64,000 nucleotides of DNA from Amia ocellicauda. Its lineage: Eukaryota; Chordata; Actinopteri; Amiiformes; Amiidae. The translations under genes and the position numbers were made by a program. Shown piece by piece: positions 1 to 13,200 of the stretch (its first letter is position 1; each line of letters opens with the position of its first letter). The notes under the pieces were generated by a model that worked only from the letters and a program-made list of their open reading frames with translations, did no database searches and was not told the origin of the DNA. The DNA lies in contig NC_089869.1 in the NCBI RefSeq assembly GCF_036373705.1, forward strand, positions 7,853,676-7,917,675, in the 5' to 3' direction.

Positions 1-3000
1 CAAAACACGAATGCTATGTCCTGCATTTTCTAGAACATTTTCCTAACTAGTTACAGCTTGGTCAAGTAATATTATTGTTACATAATGTAATTATGATCTT
101 ATCTGCTACAACAGCTTCCTGACTGATATAACAGCGCTTTCCTCTGGGATCTATTTATGTTTTGGAGTTTGAGTAAACACTGGGCTATTTTTTCTCAAGT
201 ACAGGATGATTGATTCCTAAAATGTACAACCTTGGTGAAAAAAAAAAACATGAATTCCTCATTGTAAATGTTTGCAGGGCGTCAGAGGGGATGAATTCTC
301 AAATATCGTCCTTCTTGCTGAATGCCACCAAATGCTGTAATGGCTACCTCAAGACATCACAGACTTCTTTTCCATCCCCCAAACTATGTAAACCATTGTG
401 CCTGGTTTTAAGAGACACTTGCTTTTCCAACCACCTGGCCTCATTATCAAAGGATGTGGCAAATGGGTTTGTTCCCCTTCCCATTATTCCCAGTAAAGCT
501 TCACCTTGGGTGTACCTTTAAAAATCTGAGAACAGAAACATGAATGATCTGCCCAATAGCTTTCTCTCTTTGTGATTATTACGGCTCTTGCCTGTTTATT
601 TTGGATGAGACATCAGGTACCTTGACAAGTGTTCATCCTTCTCCACACTGTTTGTTTCAGTTGTTCAAAATGCTTCTGAACAGATTGCCCCGGCAACACT
701 TAGCTGCTGTTTTGACTGTATATCCCCCTCCAGTACATACATTTGAGTGTTAGAAGTGTCTCTACTATGATACTTTGCAATATGGGTGATAGGGGTTTTT
801 GTTGTTATGTTCCAAAGCTTGGGAACACCATGTGCAAAGAAAATATAGATTCCAACACTTTGAGTGTCTTTAAATCCTTTGTACTGTTTGTCACTTTACA
901 AAATCAAGTTTATGCTGGTGAAGATGATAATAATGATTACTCTTTCCGCTTAAATAAGAATAAAAGGCACATAGTTTCGTTTTGCTTTTGTTTTTTGTTT
1001 TGTTTTCCTGTGTTCAGTCCCACTCACCGGTTAAGGGTAACCAGCATTGTCTTATCTCCTCAATAGAAGTTCTTTGCAGGACCCACATGTCAGAGTAGAG
1101 TTAGATATGTTTTTTAAAATAATTGCATCTGTCCTTGTGAGAGAAGCCTTGATCTAACTTGTTTCTGTACACAAATACAAAGTTTGTTGTGGATATTATA
1201 TGAATACAGTCCTCTGATTTTGATGTACTGTGCCACAAAGATGGGGATTTTTGTAAATGTGTTTTTAAGACTAAAATAACCCTTGGAAAAACTTTATAAT
1301 GGATATGGAATGCATGCAAAACAAAAATATAACACATACTGTTGAGTCCCTGAGCATATTTCTCCTCCTCTCATATGCTATGATGGTCTGTTGAGGGGAA
1401 TGAACCTGATAGTTTTAAGGCTGTTGCACATTCATTTATTTACCTCCACAACTACAATGATATGTTAAAAAAAACATAAAGTAAGTTTATAAGGTGGAGA
1501 GTTTTAATATCAGCGGGAAAACATTTCACTAACTAATCCCATATGGTAAAGCAAAAGTGAAAGGCATGTGGCGCTTTCATCTGAGCAGATGAGTTTTGTT
1601 GATTAAGCTCAAAGTATAAAAACAACCATAAAAATTGGTAAATTCATCACTGAAGTATGTGAGAAATGCAGTTAAATATATTCCTTTAAGAGGAGAACAC
1701 CTTTCAATCAAAGGACAAAGAGTTCAGTTGACTGAAGTGAATACACAGACACACACATCCGATGTTAAAAGTTCTCCTTATCTCAGTTCACCAGGTCAAG
1801 AATGTGTCCACAATTATAGTTAGAAATGTTCTTAATTGCTCTTGATGAAAACCTTTAATACCTATTCCAGAGCCCTATCAATTGATTTCACATTTTCCTT
1901 GGGAGCAATTTCAATACTTATGTTTTTAAAAGATAATTCCATTGCAAAGAATTTTCAGGTCTCAGTTTTCTCAAAAAGCCACAAATAATATACGTGATAA
2001 TATGAATCCAGTTTTGAATCTGTAAGCATAGATTCTACAAAAACACACACAAGGAAAAACAGAAGGGTATGAAAAAAGATGCTGATGATGCTGGAGTGAA
2101 AAGATTAAAACTAGAAGTATTCCTGCCTGTTCCACACAGAATAGTAAAGTGGTTTTCCCTGATACATCTGTGGGCAACTTACATGTGGAAAGCGACTGAG
2201 AAAGCAACAGATTAATTAGGGATTGTGTGATATAAAGCAAGCATCCTCTCAGCCCAAGGAGAAACTGAAAAATTATTGCAATTTCAATTAATAATTAATT
2301 CTAGTGTTTTCTGCACATCATCAACATACATTTATTTTAATCTAAGTAGTGTTTCAAACAGCCCAAAAAAGATACCAAAACCAACACATAAATAATATAC
2401 AAATAATTGTTGCTGTAGAACACCGCAGTCCTGGTCTGGAGAATATGAAATCCTTACAGCTTCAAAATAAATACATGAGGAGTAACTAATGCAAAATCAT
2501 TCAACAGCACTTTAATTAGCTCCAGTTATCCTGAAACCCCCTTTTAAAATAATGTTTTGTCATTCGCATTGTTTTATCTCAGAGGAACATGCATTATCTT
2601 TTTTATAAACACATTGCTTCATGTGGTATCTATGAGAAAATAAGTGGAGAGTATGTGTAAATAAAAACAACCTAAAATACACACACCCGCTCAAACAGGA
2701 ACATAAACAGGACTCCTGATATTCATATCTTTAGAAAACAAACAAGACAATTTCCTGATTTGGAGGGCTACACAACTATAGAAGACATTTTTGGATTAAA
2801 AAAACAAATGATGCAGTCTATTCCTGGCTTGTTAAAGTTACACCTATTCTATCTCAGGCTGCTACATTTCTCTATAACTTGGATCTTTAAAAATCGTTGA
2901 GCAACACTCCTGTTTCACCGCAGAAAAACATTTAGGGTGACTGGTTGAGGGGCAGGGCAGAGAAATGTAGAATCTCTGTGACGTCTCCATTATTATGTAT

Positions 3001-3180
3001 AACATATACAAATTGACACAGACAACAAGAGATGAAAGAAACAATTAAAGACAGACAGAAAGAAAGAAATAGAAAATAATTATGTAAAAAAGTTTTTTGG
3101 GTGGTATCCAGTAGTCAAAATAAATGCATACATATCTATCCTAATGGGTGAGGCAGCGGTGAAAGTGCCACCTCAGGGTG
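1..3180. other. Intergenic DNA upstream of ADRB1, no supported gene
   Basis: AT-rich sequence with short open frames of up to about 107 codons, none resembling a protein family I know. In tetrapods the neighbour upstream of ADRB1 is NHLRC2. I looked for its last coding exon and did not recognise it, so this may be its 3' flank or plain intergenic DNA. Confidence 0.5.
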
Positions 3181-3388
3181 TATTATTAATTAGCAAATAT
3201 ATGAATGCTTTCTTACAAACTCATTTCTTGCTCTGGGCTGCCATGTGTTTCCCTGATGCCAATGCGCCCTGACGCAGCGCTGACTGGGCTGGATGTGGGT
3301 GAGGGAGCCGGGCACCGTGCCCATGTGTGTCGGTGTGTTCAAGCTCACCTGAGTGGAAGGGAGACCCTGGGCGCACAGACGCCGCTCC

Positions 3389-3413
3389 ATTGGACCCCAA
3401 GCCCATGACGTCA
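3389..3413 (+). promoter_or_regulatory. ADRB1 proximal promoter: inverted CCAAT box and perfect CRE
   Basis: ATTGG (inverted CCAAT, the NF-Y site) is at 3389-3393 and the full palindromic cAMP response element TGACGTCA is at 3406-3413, about 145 bp before the receptor start codon. The surroundings are GC-rich and no convincing TATA box is close by. Mammalian ADRB1 promoters are described as TATA-less with inverted CCAAT elements. Control by CREB or NF-Y here is inferred from the motifs and their spacing. Confidence 0.6.
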
Positions 3414-3482
3414 CGGGTGGAGTTCATATCTGGGCAGCTCTGTCTGACAGGGAAACCAGGAGCCAGTGAGCCACAGCAGTGG

Positions 3483-3581
3483 ATGGAGGCGCTGCGCACA
3501 AAGCCGGTGGGGAGCAGCGCATTGATGAGCTCAACTCTGGCGCATCTGGACTCGCCATGGGAGATGGACCAGCGTCTGTAG
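3483..3581 (+). promoter_or_regulatory. Upstream ORF overlapping the ADRB1 start codon
   Basis: An ATG at 3483 opens a 32-codon frame, in a different frame from the receptor, ending at the TAG at 3579-3581, beyond the receptor ATG at 3557. The -3 base is T (weak) and the +4 base is G. An earlier ATG at 3405 in the same frame overlaps the CRE and is probably upstream of the transcript. If transcribed, this frame should reduce initiation at the receptor ATG. The related ADRB2 gene is known to carry an inhibitory leader cistron. Confidence 0.5.
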
Positions 3582-4747
3582 ATCACCACAACAAATCGGA
3601 CCCTGACTCCAGCCAGGCGGCCCCGGCCACCACCGAGCAGTGGGTGATCGGCATGGGCATCCTCATGGCCGCGATCGTGATGCTCATCGTGATCGGGAAC
3701 GTCCTGGTGATCGTTGCCATCGCCAAGACCCAGAGGCTGCAGACCCTGACCAACTTGTTCATCGTGTCCCTGGCCTGCGCGGACCTGATCATGGGCTTGC
3801 TGGTGGTGCCCTTCGGCGCCGCTCTAGTGGTCAGAGACACCTGGATGTACGGCTCCTTCTTCTGCGAGTTTTGGATCTCGGTGGACGTTTTGTGCGTGAC
3901 GGCCAGCATCGAGACCCTGTGCGTGATCGCCATCGACCGGTACATCGCCATCACCTCTCCATTCCGGTACCAGAGCCTGCTGACCAAAGCCAGGGCCAAG
4001 GGGGTTGTGTGCGCCGTGTGGGCTATATCTGCGCTGGTGTCCTTCCTGCCCATCCTGATGCACTGGTGGAGGGACGAGCAGCAAAAGTCCGCCCAGGATT
4101 GCTACAAAGACCCCAAGTGCTGCGACTTTATCACCAACCAGGCTTATGCCATCGCCTCGTCTGTGATCTCCTTTTACATCCCTTTAGTGGTGATGATCTT
4201 TGTCTACGCCCGGGTGTTCAGAGAAGCCAAAAAGCAGCTGGAGAAAATAGACAAATGTGAAGGAAGGTTTCACAACAACCACACAGGAGCTAATGGCAAA
4301 CCCACCAGAAAGAGACCGTCCAAGATCCTCGCCATGAAGGAACAAAAAGCCCTGAAGACGCTGGGCATCATCATGGGTACCTTCACCCTCTGCTGGCTAC
4401 CTTTCTTCCTAGTCAACGTGGTGAGGGTATTCTGCACCGAGCTGGTGGACAAGGACCTGTTTGTCTTTTTAAACTGGCTGGGGTATATCAACTCTGCTTT
4501 CAACCCCATCATCTATTGCCGGAGCCCGGACTTCAGGAAAGCCTTCAAGAGGTTGCTCTGCTGTCCGAGACAAGCCGACCGGAGGCTCCACATCAGCTCC
4601 GGCGACCTGTCGCGCTATTCCGGGGGGTTCATGAACTCCATGGACCCCAGTTTAATCGCCACTTGGTCGGATTGTGTGGGACAGGAAAGCAGCGACTGCA
4701 GCCTGGACAGAAATGGGAAAATAACGGACTCTGAATCGCAATTGTAA
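3557..4747 (+). CDS. ADRB1: Beta-1 adrenergic receptor (intronless GPCR)
   Basis: A 396-aa class A G-protein-coupled receptor for adrenaline and noradrenaline that couples to Gs and raises cAMP at the plasma membrane. The start chosen is the ATG at 3557 in a near-ideal context (gccATGg). The frame stays open upstream to a TGA at 3467 but has no earlier ATG, and the protein then begins MGDG like fish receptors. Visible landmarks: N-glycosylation site NKS at residues 12-14; Asp76 in TM2; Asp110 in TM3, the amine-binding aspartate; the DRY motif at 127-129; the serine cluster ASSVISFY in TM5; CWLPFF in TM6; NPIIY in TM7; a CC pair after helix 8 for palmitoylation; and the C-terminus ESQL, a class I PDZ ligand comparable to the mammalian ESKV. 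The third intracellular loop is short and lacks the proline-rich stretch of mammalian beta-1. The neighbours CCDC186 and TDRD1 support beta-1 rather than beta-2 or beta-3. Confidence 0.95.
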   Translation: MGDGPASVDHHNKSDPDSSQAAPATTEQWVIGMGILMAAIVMLIVIGNVLVIVAIAKTQRLQTLTNLFIVSLACADLIMGLLVVPFGAALVVRDTWMYGSFFCEFWISVDVLCVTASIETLCVIAIDRYIAITSPFRYQSLLTKARAKGVVCAVWAISALVSFLPILMHWWRDEQQKSAQDCYKDPKCCDFITNQAYAIASSVISFYIPLVVMIFVYARVFREAKKQLEKIDKCEGRFHNNHTGANGKPTRKRPSKILAMKEQKALKTLGIIMGTFTLCWLPFFLVNVVRVFCTELVDKDLFVFLNWLGYINSAFNPIIYCRSPDFRKAFKRLLCCPRQADRRLHISSGDLSRYSGGFMNSMDPSLIATWSDCVGQESSDCSLDRNGKITDSESQL

Positions 4748-5445
4748 CCACCAGCAGACGGGGAGCATCTCCAATTACGCACTGGAAAGTTACAGGTGGA
4801 TACATGTATATATTCAGATTTAACCAATACTGACATTCCAGTAAACCAATCTGCATCTAAATACCAGTAAGTAATGATTGCAAAAAAAAAAAAATACAGT
4901 TTGCATTTTTCCCCAAAATGTACTCTACTGAGTAGATGCACAAAGACGATAAAGCAAGCGCAATTGGATGTGCCTGTTTTACAAGGGACTCTTTCTTTAA
5001 TGAATGCTTTACTTGTGAGTAAACATTAACAAACTGTACAAGATGTTGATTTAAAAGACACTGGAGCATTCCTGACAAAAAGAAGAAGAAAAAAAAAAGC
5101 CTGTGCGTTTTGGGTGCGCAAATTTCACGCACTGAGGTGTGTGTGCTGCTGGGAATGAACTGGTGCAACATGGAGAAAGCACTACATGAAATCCTTTTGA
5201 AATATATTGACATGTCTACCTCAGACTGTGCCGGTTTGCAGAAGGAAGTTGTTTATATTAAACAGGTTTATAAGAAAAATATGAAGCTGTATTCAGATGC
5301 GACAGGCCGACATGGATATTGGCACAGGAGACGCTAAGTATTAGTTTACTGCTGGGTGTTAAGACGCAGAGGACACGTTAAAAGGTTTACCAGGTGACGT
5401 GAATATGAAAACAATATATACAAATAAAACAGACTTGAATTTAAA
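4748..5445 (+). other. Probable ADRB1 3' untranslated region
   Basis: AT-rich sequence after the ADRB1 stop. An AATAAA polyadenylation signal lies at 5423-5428 and a second at 5953-5958, so the transcript could end near 5.45 kb or near 5.98 kb. No other gene is visible here. Confidence 0.45.
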
Positions 5446-6440
5446 ATAAGCAAGACTGTGCCATCATGTTATTTTATTTGAAATTAAAAGGCACCTTTGA
5501 AGGATTCACAGAATATTTACCGTACTGTTTACTGCACATTTGTAAGATAAATACTTTTTCAGCTATGAAAATGTGAATGCAGACCCCCTGACTTGCTGAG
5601 GCACAATAAGCTATTTTGTTATAATACCTATTAGAGAAACTCCCCCGCAAGACACTGGCAGCCTATTTTATTTTGTGGCTACAGTCTTAGTGTAATTACT
5701 CAAAAAGAAACTAACATCATGTTTTGTGTTATCTCCAAACGTAGAAAATACACACAGGAAAGTATGGTGACAGATCTTGAGTTATTTTTATTGTCAGTTG
5801 AGTGTAATAGCCTACACATTTGGTGGCTGAGTGTTTGAAACTGTGTAAGGTGAACTGCGGGCGGACTGTATCTCAAGCAAACCTGGTCATGTGTCGATGT
5901 ATTAATATGCGTCACATACAATATCGTGTCATGTTGTATTTGGTCAATGTGCAATAAATTGTAAGAACACAACGCAGCATTTTGTTTATTTCTTCAGTTT
6001 GATTTCAAATTAGGCTGTATTTTACCACTTCACTTTCTGCAGGCTTTGAGTGGCTAACCCGCATTCAAAGTGAACCCATCCCATTGGTGGAGGCGCAACA
6101 AGGTGTTTTTAGGGTCACCATTTAGACAAACCTGATTCAGTGCTCTTGCCCAGTTAAATAGACACAATTTGGCACGTACATTGTGTTTGAGTAGATTATC
6201 TATTGTTATTCTTGCATCATTTTTTTTTTTAATAGTCGTCATCAAGTTCTGGACCGGCTTAATTAATCTATTTCTTTATTGATTTGTTTATTTATTCACT
6301 GCAGATTGCAATGAATATAAAATTGGCGTTTTGTAAAACATCTTATAAATATGTTGTGCTGTATCTTGACTTGCCACCAATAATGATCAAATCTGGACCT
6401 TTGCTTTTATGCATAGCCTGTTAGCAAAGGTCGTATATTA

Positions 6441-6441
6441 C

Positions 6442-6499
<58 letters not shown>
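6441..6499. repeat. (TTA)n microsatellite
   Basis: An almost uninterrupted run of about 19 ATT/TTA triplets. It yields an artificial poly-isoleucine frame on the minus strand that should not be read as protein. Confidence 0.95.
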
Positions 6500-8434
6500 C
6501 CTGGAAAGTGTCCAATGTGTTGAAGCACCTGCCTCTTTGAAATGCACATTTCATTCCAACTCCATAGCCAGCACCTGCATCTTTCTTTTCCACCTGCATG
6601 TATTACAATATAGTTCAATGTTGATGATGATCATTTCTGTGAAGCACAAATAAAACAGATGGAGAGATTCAACATAATAATGGCATAATATATGACTTGT
6701 TTATTCATAGACCTACTACTCCACCTGAAGGTCTTAGTCAAGTGTGCATAAAGCCTAGAAAAATACAAAACTCATATTTAGCATAATCAACCAATCAATC
6801 AACCAATCAACAATAAATACTAGCTGTTTAAGAAGAGTATTGATCTTTCAAAGCCCAAATTGTATTAGTTCACCAATTGAAGTAATCCATTTATCCTTGA
6901 TTCTAACCAAGCTGTTGATTTAGTTTTGTGCCCAGTATGTATTTCAGTGTGTTTGTGTGGTATGTCTATCATTGCATTTGAGTTTTTAATAGAAACTTTT
7001 AATGCTATATTATCTGCTCCTCTGTACTTATACTTAATAGGTACATGAATGACAAAGCTATTGGTCATCAAAATAATCTGCAATATCATGAGACTTTCTG
7101 AGGTCAAAGATTCTTCTTTTTGTCATAATCACTTTCTCTGTGTAGTAAAGTTCTTTATTATAACAAGACATCGTGTACTCAGAGTCTCAGAGAATATTGT
7201 TGGGTTTTATTGTGGATTTTAGTGCTTGAGCTTTCTATCATCACTTCATTTTAACTTTTCAGAATCTCAGGAGGAATAGGGAAATAGTTTGCCACTGCTG
7301 TACAGTGTAATTTAATCATTCAAAACACGTATTGTTCAATTCTCATTCTCATATATGATTGCACTGAGCCTCAGAGAAAGCACCTTGGGCCACACTATAA
7401 ATCTTGACTTTTTGCTGCAAACAGAGGTAAATGCATAAGTGATGTAGCTTCGAACGTCCTCCTTTTGACACCACAATATTTTGCACAAGAGTGAGAAATT
7501 AATTTCCTTTTCCAGAACTATATTGCTGCTCCAAGGACTGATTCATACACAGGAGTAGGTTGGTCACTTGCAAACAGCCCCCTCTGCTGTTGAGTTTTGT
7601 AGAGGGCAAGAAGAAATACTGGGCTGTGTTTCTTGTGATACAAATCCTTGGGGAATTACTCTGCACAGGGCAGGTGAGGACTTACGGATCTTCTGCATTC
7701 GTTTGAAAATAGTCTTGTATTGTTTTGCCAGTTTGTTCATTTGTTTGTTTGCTTTACATGTTGCTGGTGTTTTAACCAGAGATATTCATCACTGTGAACA
7801 AATAAATATATAAATATACACATGCATGTATTCTTGCAATCTCTGGAACGCGGTATATTTAGAAATGGCCAAAGGAATAAGTGTTGAGCTGCCAAAACAG
7901 AGACATTAAAAGTGCATGTGTTGCATTTGATTGCACTGGTTTTCCGAAACACATATTTGATGTCGTCCAATGGATGACTTTAATCACTTCACTGAAATGC
8001 CCTTCTCTATGGGCTTCCAAAGACCTATCTCTGGCAGGCAAGCTTTTTAGATAACAAGACCACCAGGGCAGTGATGACAAGTGCGGGTGAACTTGAGCTG
8101 AACTCCACAGATGCCTTGCAAATGTGGCCCCTACTCATTTGGCAATGCATCGTGGTGTGATTATGACCGTCTGGTTGGGACTTCTCATACGTCTATCCCA
8201 TTATCACACAAGGATGGCTCTGGGTCAACCGAGAGGGTTGTTCTGGGCACAATGTCTGTCACTTCATTTACTGAGGTAAAGAGATTCAGTTACAGACTTG
8301 TAAAACATGCATTATTATTGTTTGAGAGTGTGTATATTTATTATTTAGTCATGTACAACAATCACCATTTCATAATGTGTGTTCACCTGCCCCATTCTAT
8401 AAAATAACTCACTGTGTTTTAATAGGAATAGCAT

Positions 8435-8615
8435 GAACTGTAAAATCATCATCTTCATCATCAGCCCATATGGATCCACTGCTGGATGAAGGCTCCCCAA
8501 GATGTTTCCACTTGCTTCAATCTACAGCTTCTCTTTTCCATGTCATGCCTGCAAAGCTTCTTATTTAATCATCCCATTTTCTATGTGGTCTCCTAGGTCC
8601 ATCTTAATCTTTTAA
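8435..8615 (-). mobile_element. Probable LINE 3'-end fragment (RTE- or R4-like)
   Basis: Read on the minus strand, this resembles the broken end of a LINE reverse-transcriptase frame (…LHPAVDPYGLMM…) running into repeated ATGATG, a common 3' structure of RTE- and R4-type elements. There are stops inside the frame. The family assignment is tentative and rests on pattern memory alone. Confidence 0.35.
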
Positions 8616-10855
8616 CATTTAGAAGAATTGTTTAGTGAATCAATGTAATACTTCACATTTAATATAGTTGTATGTATATTATAATGACTTTTCCTTTCTT
8701 TTCATTTTAAAGCCCATACTATTTGTTAATGAAAGAGATTCAATAAATCAATCATGCCTTGCTGAGCTTTTTATATACTGCTATTGCATAACACGTTCAG
8801 AACCTCCGGAAAACAGACTGACTTCAATTGCTCTCCGAAAGGATGAATGCAACTCTTTCTCTCATCCTCTGCTACCTTCTTTGTCTAGGCTTCTCTTTGG
8901 ATCAATAGTAAAAGGGGTAATTAGAACAATTGTCACATTATCTGTGTTAATCAGCTCAACTTGATTGCTTTGTGAACTGCACCTGGGTGACAAAGAAACA
9001 CCAAAACACATTTTCTATCCCTTTTTCTTCTGGAAACATCCCAATTTACCAACTGCAGATACACAATTAAACTAAAGGACTGCATCAGGACATGACACAA
9101 GTACAAGGTAAGCACTTAATTACTAATAGTTTCATTCAGTTGTACCCACATGATCTGGCTTCTTAGAAAGAGGTTGGAGAGCTTAAAAATGCACAAATTG
9201 TGTTTTTCCTGTTCATCTGGAGGGAATTACAGAGAGAACTGAAGCTGCGGTGCTGTGTTGCTGTTCGAAAATGCCAGTGATCTCACGTTGCTACACAATC
9301 CAAACATGCTCAAGAAATATGACTGCTGTCACAACAAAATCAAAGTCAAATTTGAAAGCTGCAGTCATCTGTTTGGTATTTAAATCTGCTTCCGATGTGT
9401 ACCTTCCTTTCTCTCATGTCCCTTCAGCTTGCACAATAGCGGTGATCAGAAAATATCAGGTCCATCACAAATTAAATAAATGAATAAAAAGGACTGATAC
9501 CCCCCCCACCCCCCAAAGCAGGTTTGATGATTCTGTCAGTGTCAGGTCCCAATCTGCCTCTCTGTCTGAACGCAGCCTCCCTACCGAGAATTGAATAGGG
9601 TTTCAGTAAATCGGCAAGAGGAATAAAGTCTCAGGGTAAATATCTCCTTCCTGTTCAGCTCCAGGGCATTCCGGTTTCGGCTTGTTATCAAATTCAAGGC
9701 CAAAGAGCTTAAAGAGGCATGGGAGACTTCTGGTATTTTATGTTGTTTATGAGGAGCAGGTCCGATTGAAGGAGTTCTTAGATGGAACTCATTTATTTAT
9801 GTGTTTATTATTGGAGGTGGCTTGTGAACACATGCATCTATGTTGGCTTCCATGCTAAGGTTAAGGGACTGAAATAGTATCTGACTGAAATAAAAATGTA
9901 CGTACATGTATTTTAAATAACTGCCACAGCCAGGAAATGTTTACTCACTATTATGCTGTTGTTTAAGAGGATTAACCCTCACTGTTTCACCTCTGTCTGT
10001 ATTTCTAAAAGCCTGCTCTGAGAATTGATGGATTGTGATTAGATTTGTAAAGCCGATATTGGGGTTTTTCCATCCATGTCGTCTTTGAATAAAGTGTATA
10101 GTCAACAACAGTTTATTCCCTTGTTGTGTGAATTCCCAGGGGCCTCTCAGGCAAGATCACGCATTAGTGATTGGCAGGCTTGTTTTTGGCAGTTGGACAG
10201 GGAGATAAAACTATCTTGGGGGAATTCCAAACCATTAGCATGACTTATATTTATTTATTTGCGACCACAAGTTTCTTTAGTTAATAGTTGATTGGATACA
10301 CAAGGACTATAGCAAACAAGACACCATACCCAGCTCTGGTTGCGGAGCTGTGGCGTGACGTTCGAAGGCGGAACGGTGAAAGATGTTTCTGGAATGACGA
10401 ATATGACCCGGTGACAGGACACACTGATATCTGAAGCCTTAAAATAGACTTACTGTTGCTTATGCAACAGCTTTCATGTGCACAGAGATGGTTTATTAAC
10501 CTGCAGGGCTCCGGCTACTCTTACAGCTCAGCCGAAGTGTTTGCTTGTAAGAAATGAAAGGATCCAGGCTGAAAAATCCATCAGGTCACTTTAAAAGAGT
10601 CACACGTCAGCCAGTTTATCCCGAGGGACACTTAGCCCGCCAAGGGTGACAATCTCTTGGCTCCAGAGTTCATCTAATCTGTAGTCCCTAACAGGATTCA
10701 CACACTATCAGAGCCCCAGCTACAGACAATCGATTCAGTCAAAACTCTTTCCATCTTGGCTGAACCCACAAGGCAGTCAAGTCGCAGTAAAGGTAATAAA
10801 GTCAATAGCCTATCTGGAAGGATCTGTCACAAAGGGCCACTTGCCGCTGTGTCTT

Positions 10856-10925
10856 TTAAGTCAATATCTTATTATTATTTATTTCTTAGCAGACGCCCTT
10901 GTCCAGGGCGACTTATCCACACTGC
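10856..10925 (+). mobile_element. SINE-like repeat tail
   Basis: Contains TTATTATTATTTATTTCTTA followed by GCAGACGCCCTTGTCCAGGG, a combination I recognise as a high-copy interspersed repeat in several ray-finned fish genomes. Only this piece is clear; I could not delimit a tRNA-derived head or a target duplication. Confidence 0.45.
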
Positions 10926-13200
10926 CCACACTCGGTGACACTTCTGACAGCATGTTGGCTCAGCTGTTTTCTCGGCTTCAGTAGCTTTGAAAGTATAGGA
11001 ATATACATTTTTTTTGCTTTGCTATGCTCTCCGGTGTATGGAGCCCGAGCTTTTAATCCACCTATACCTCTATCCACCTGTGTAAGCCTGACTGTTGTAC
11101 AGTAGTCCTGCAGCTGATGTCTTAATAGAAATGCCCCCATCCCACACCAAAGGCACTTTTTAGGGAAGACTGTGATTTTCTGAAGGACTTCATTTTTCAC
11201 CATTGAATTGAATTGTTTGTGAAGTGTTTTTTTTTTGTGAGCTTCTGGACATAATTCTCAACAAATGACAGCATAAAGGGTTTCTATTCAACTAATACCC
11301 AATCAAGCCCACACCTTTGTAGGAATGGAAGCACACCTTCTGTTTGCTAGTATTTACATCGACTTTTGCCCCCTGCTCTCATGGGGACCTCTGTGTTTCC
11401 AGTCCTGGTGTGTTTTTTGTTTTTCTCTTGTATCTTCCCGGACTGGGCTCGTCTTTTTATTTCTTCAGTTTGGGCTGTGGCAGGCTTCTTAGTCTCAAGA
11501 AATGAGAATACAGCACACCTTTATACCAACAAATGCCAACACTTGCCAGAATATGGCTAGGCGACTTATATGGGGTAAACTTCCAACCACAATATTTAGG
11601 CGATAAATGTCAATAAATGCACAGCAGGATGTCAAAGAAATAAGAATCGAGTGCATACCCAAAAGCTACGAATAAAAATAAATAAAATGAATAGATATTA
11701 AAGGAAACAAATGCAATGGTATCAAACACATGTGGGGTAACAAACAAAAAGCCAATTCTTCACACCCTAATTGATTGTAGGACCACCACTAGCCTTAATG
11801 ACTGCTCATTTGGGTGGCCGAAGAGATAATTCTGTGCCCCACTTCCAGCAAAGCGGTGAGGCATGCTGATCCCTGCCGTATTCACTGGCACGGTATTCTA
11901 TGATCCCATCCTATTAAATCTCTATCATTTGCCTGACACTGACATTTCGTCTAATCCAGGAGATAGGATACTGACAATAGGTTGATAAGCCACTTGAAGC
12001 TTAACGACACCCACAAACCTCTTCTCCCCCTTCCAGGCAGCTCCGAAACTACTAAAATATATAGCATGGCAGTGGTTTTCTTCTCCCCTGAACGTGTTGG
12101 TGTTGACTCGGCAAACATAAAAGGTTGTGAACTTTCAACATCCAAAATTATTGTGCAGAAATAGACTGGCAGTAGAGTGTGTGTAACGTCCGGCTAACAA
12201 GCAAAACAGCCAACACAAAGATAATGGGGAAACCAAGCTTTTATCTATTGGAGTCCATGTGTTTATGATCTCTGTTCACGTTCGTTATGTACAAGTTATA
12301 TACCTTATGTAGAAACTACAGTGCTGGTAATTTATGGCTAGAAAATGGGCCATAAAATGTCATCAATCCAGGCAGGGCACTGCTGTTCAAGTTATAATAT
12401 AAAAATTAAACCATGCTCAGACAAGGCCAATGAGTCATAAAGGATACATCACATCATGGTTTTACTCTCCTTGGTTAAATAGAGAGAAAACAATTCAAAA
12501 AACCTCGGAACTCGATATATGGGTCTAGAGAAGACCAGAACATTGGTTGCTGCCGTCAACTTCGTGGATAGGTTTTCACAAGATTTTCAAATTTGCTTTT
12601 GTGATGTTTTAGAAAATATTGGATGAAAAGGCAGAAGGAATCTAGTGGCATCCTAGCTCAGCCAGTCAGTCACTGGGAAAACACATGGCAATAAACAGGA
12701 GAGGGCATTGATCAGCCGTGACCTTCACCTGCTTTTCTGTGGTGACTTCCACCCATTGTTGTTGTAAATTAAAGTTAAACAACCGATTTGCTCACTGACC
12801 CTTTGGCTTTTCTCTGCTCTTGGACATTTCTAGCCCTGTTCAACCTTCAATTCAATTCAAACATTGTTTACACCCAAAGATGGTCTTTAAAGATGTGATC
12901 GAGGCTCTGGTTACTCAACCAGTCTGTGAGAGTCGATTTCTTTTAATCTGGAGCCTCTCCATTCGAAAAGTAATTAATTAATCTCACGAGATGTTCACCC
13001 CTTCAACAGACAGGTCTGGAAGTGTTTGATCCATGTCTTAAAAAAATGTAAAAGACACTATTTCTGCAGAGCGTTCCACACAGCCAGTAATCAACAGGGT
13101 TGACCTTTCTACTCAAAGGGCCAACTCTGAGACCCAAGGTTGAGAGAGATTGAAAAATAGAACAAACAAAAATATTGATGGGAGACAAGGGTGCTGAACC

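Larger units (their letters stand above)
5446..13200. other. Gene-poor intergenic region between ADRB1 and CCDC186
   Basis: I see no exon-like open frame with splice sites and no recognisable protein in this stretch on either strand. It holds a trinucleotide microsatellite, one probable LINE fragment and one SINE-like tail, listed separately. Distal regulatory elements of either flanking gene could be here but cannot be recognised from a single sequence. Confidence 0.5.

Noticed and set aside
210..1066. Open frames of 103 and 107 codons upstream of ADRB1, considered as the last exon of NHLRC2
   Set aside because: No NHL or thioredoxin-type sequence is recognisable, and frames of this length are expected by chance in 64 kb read six ways.
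3479..3556. A 26-codon N-terminal extension of the ADRB1 frame beginning at a GTG
   Set aside because: The extension has no ATG. A stop lies at 3467-3469, and the ATG at 3557 has a strong context and gives the expected N-terminus MGDG.
3583..4512. Long antisense and out-of-frame open frames (up to 206 codons) across ADRB1
   Set aside because: They mirror the GC-rich receptor codons, begin at non-ATG codons in part, and resemble no protein.
6421..6618. Poly-isoleucine frame on the minus strand
   Set aside because: Produced by the (TTA)n microsatellite.
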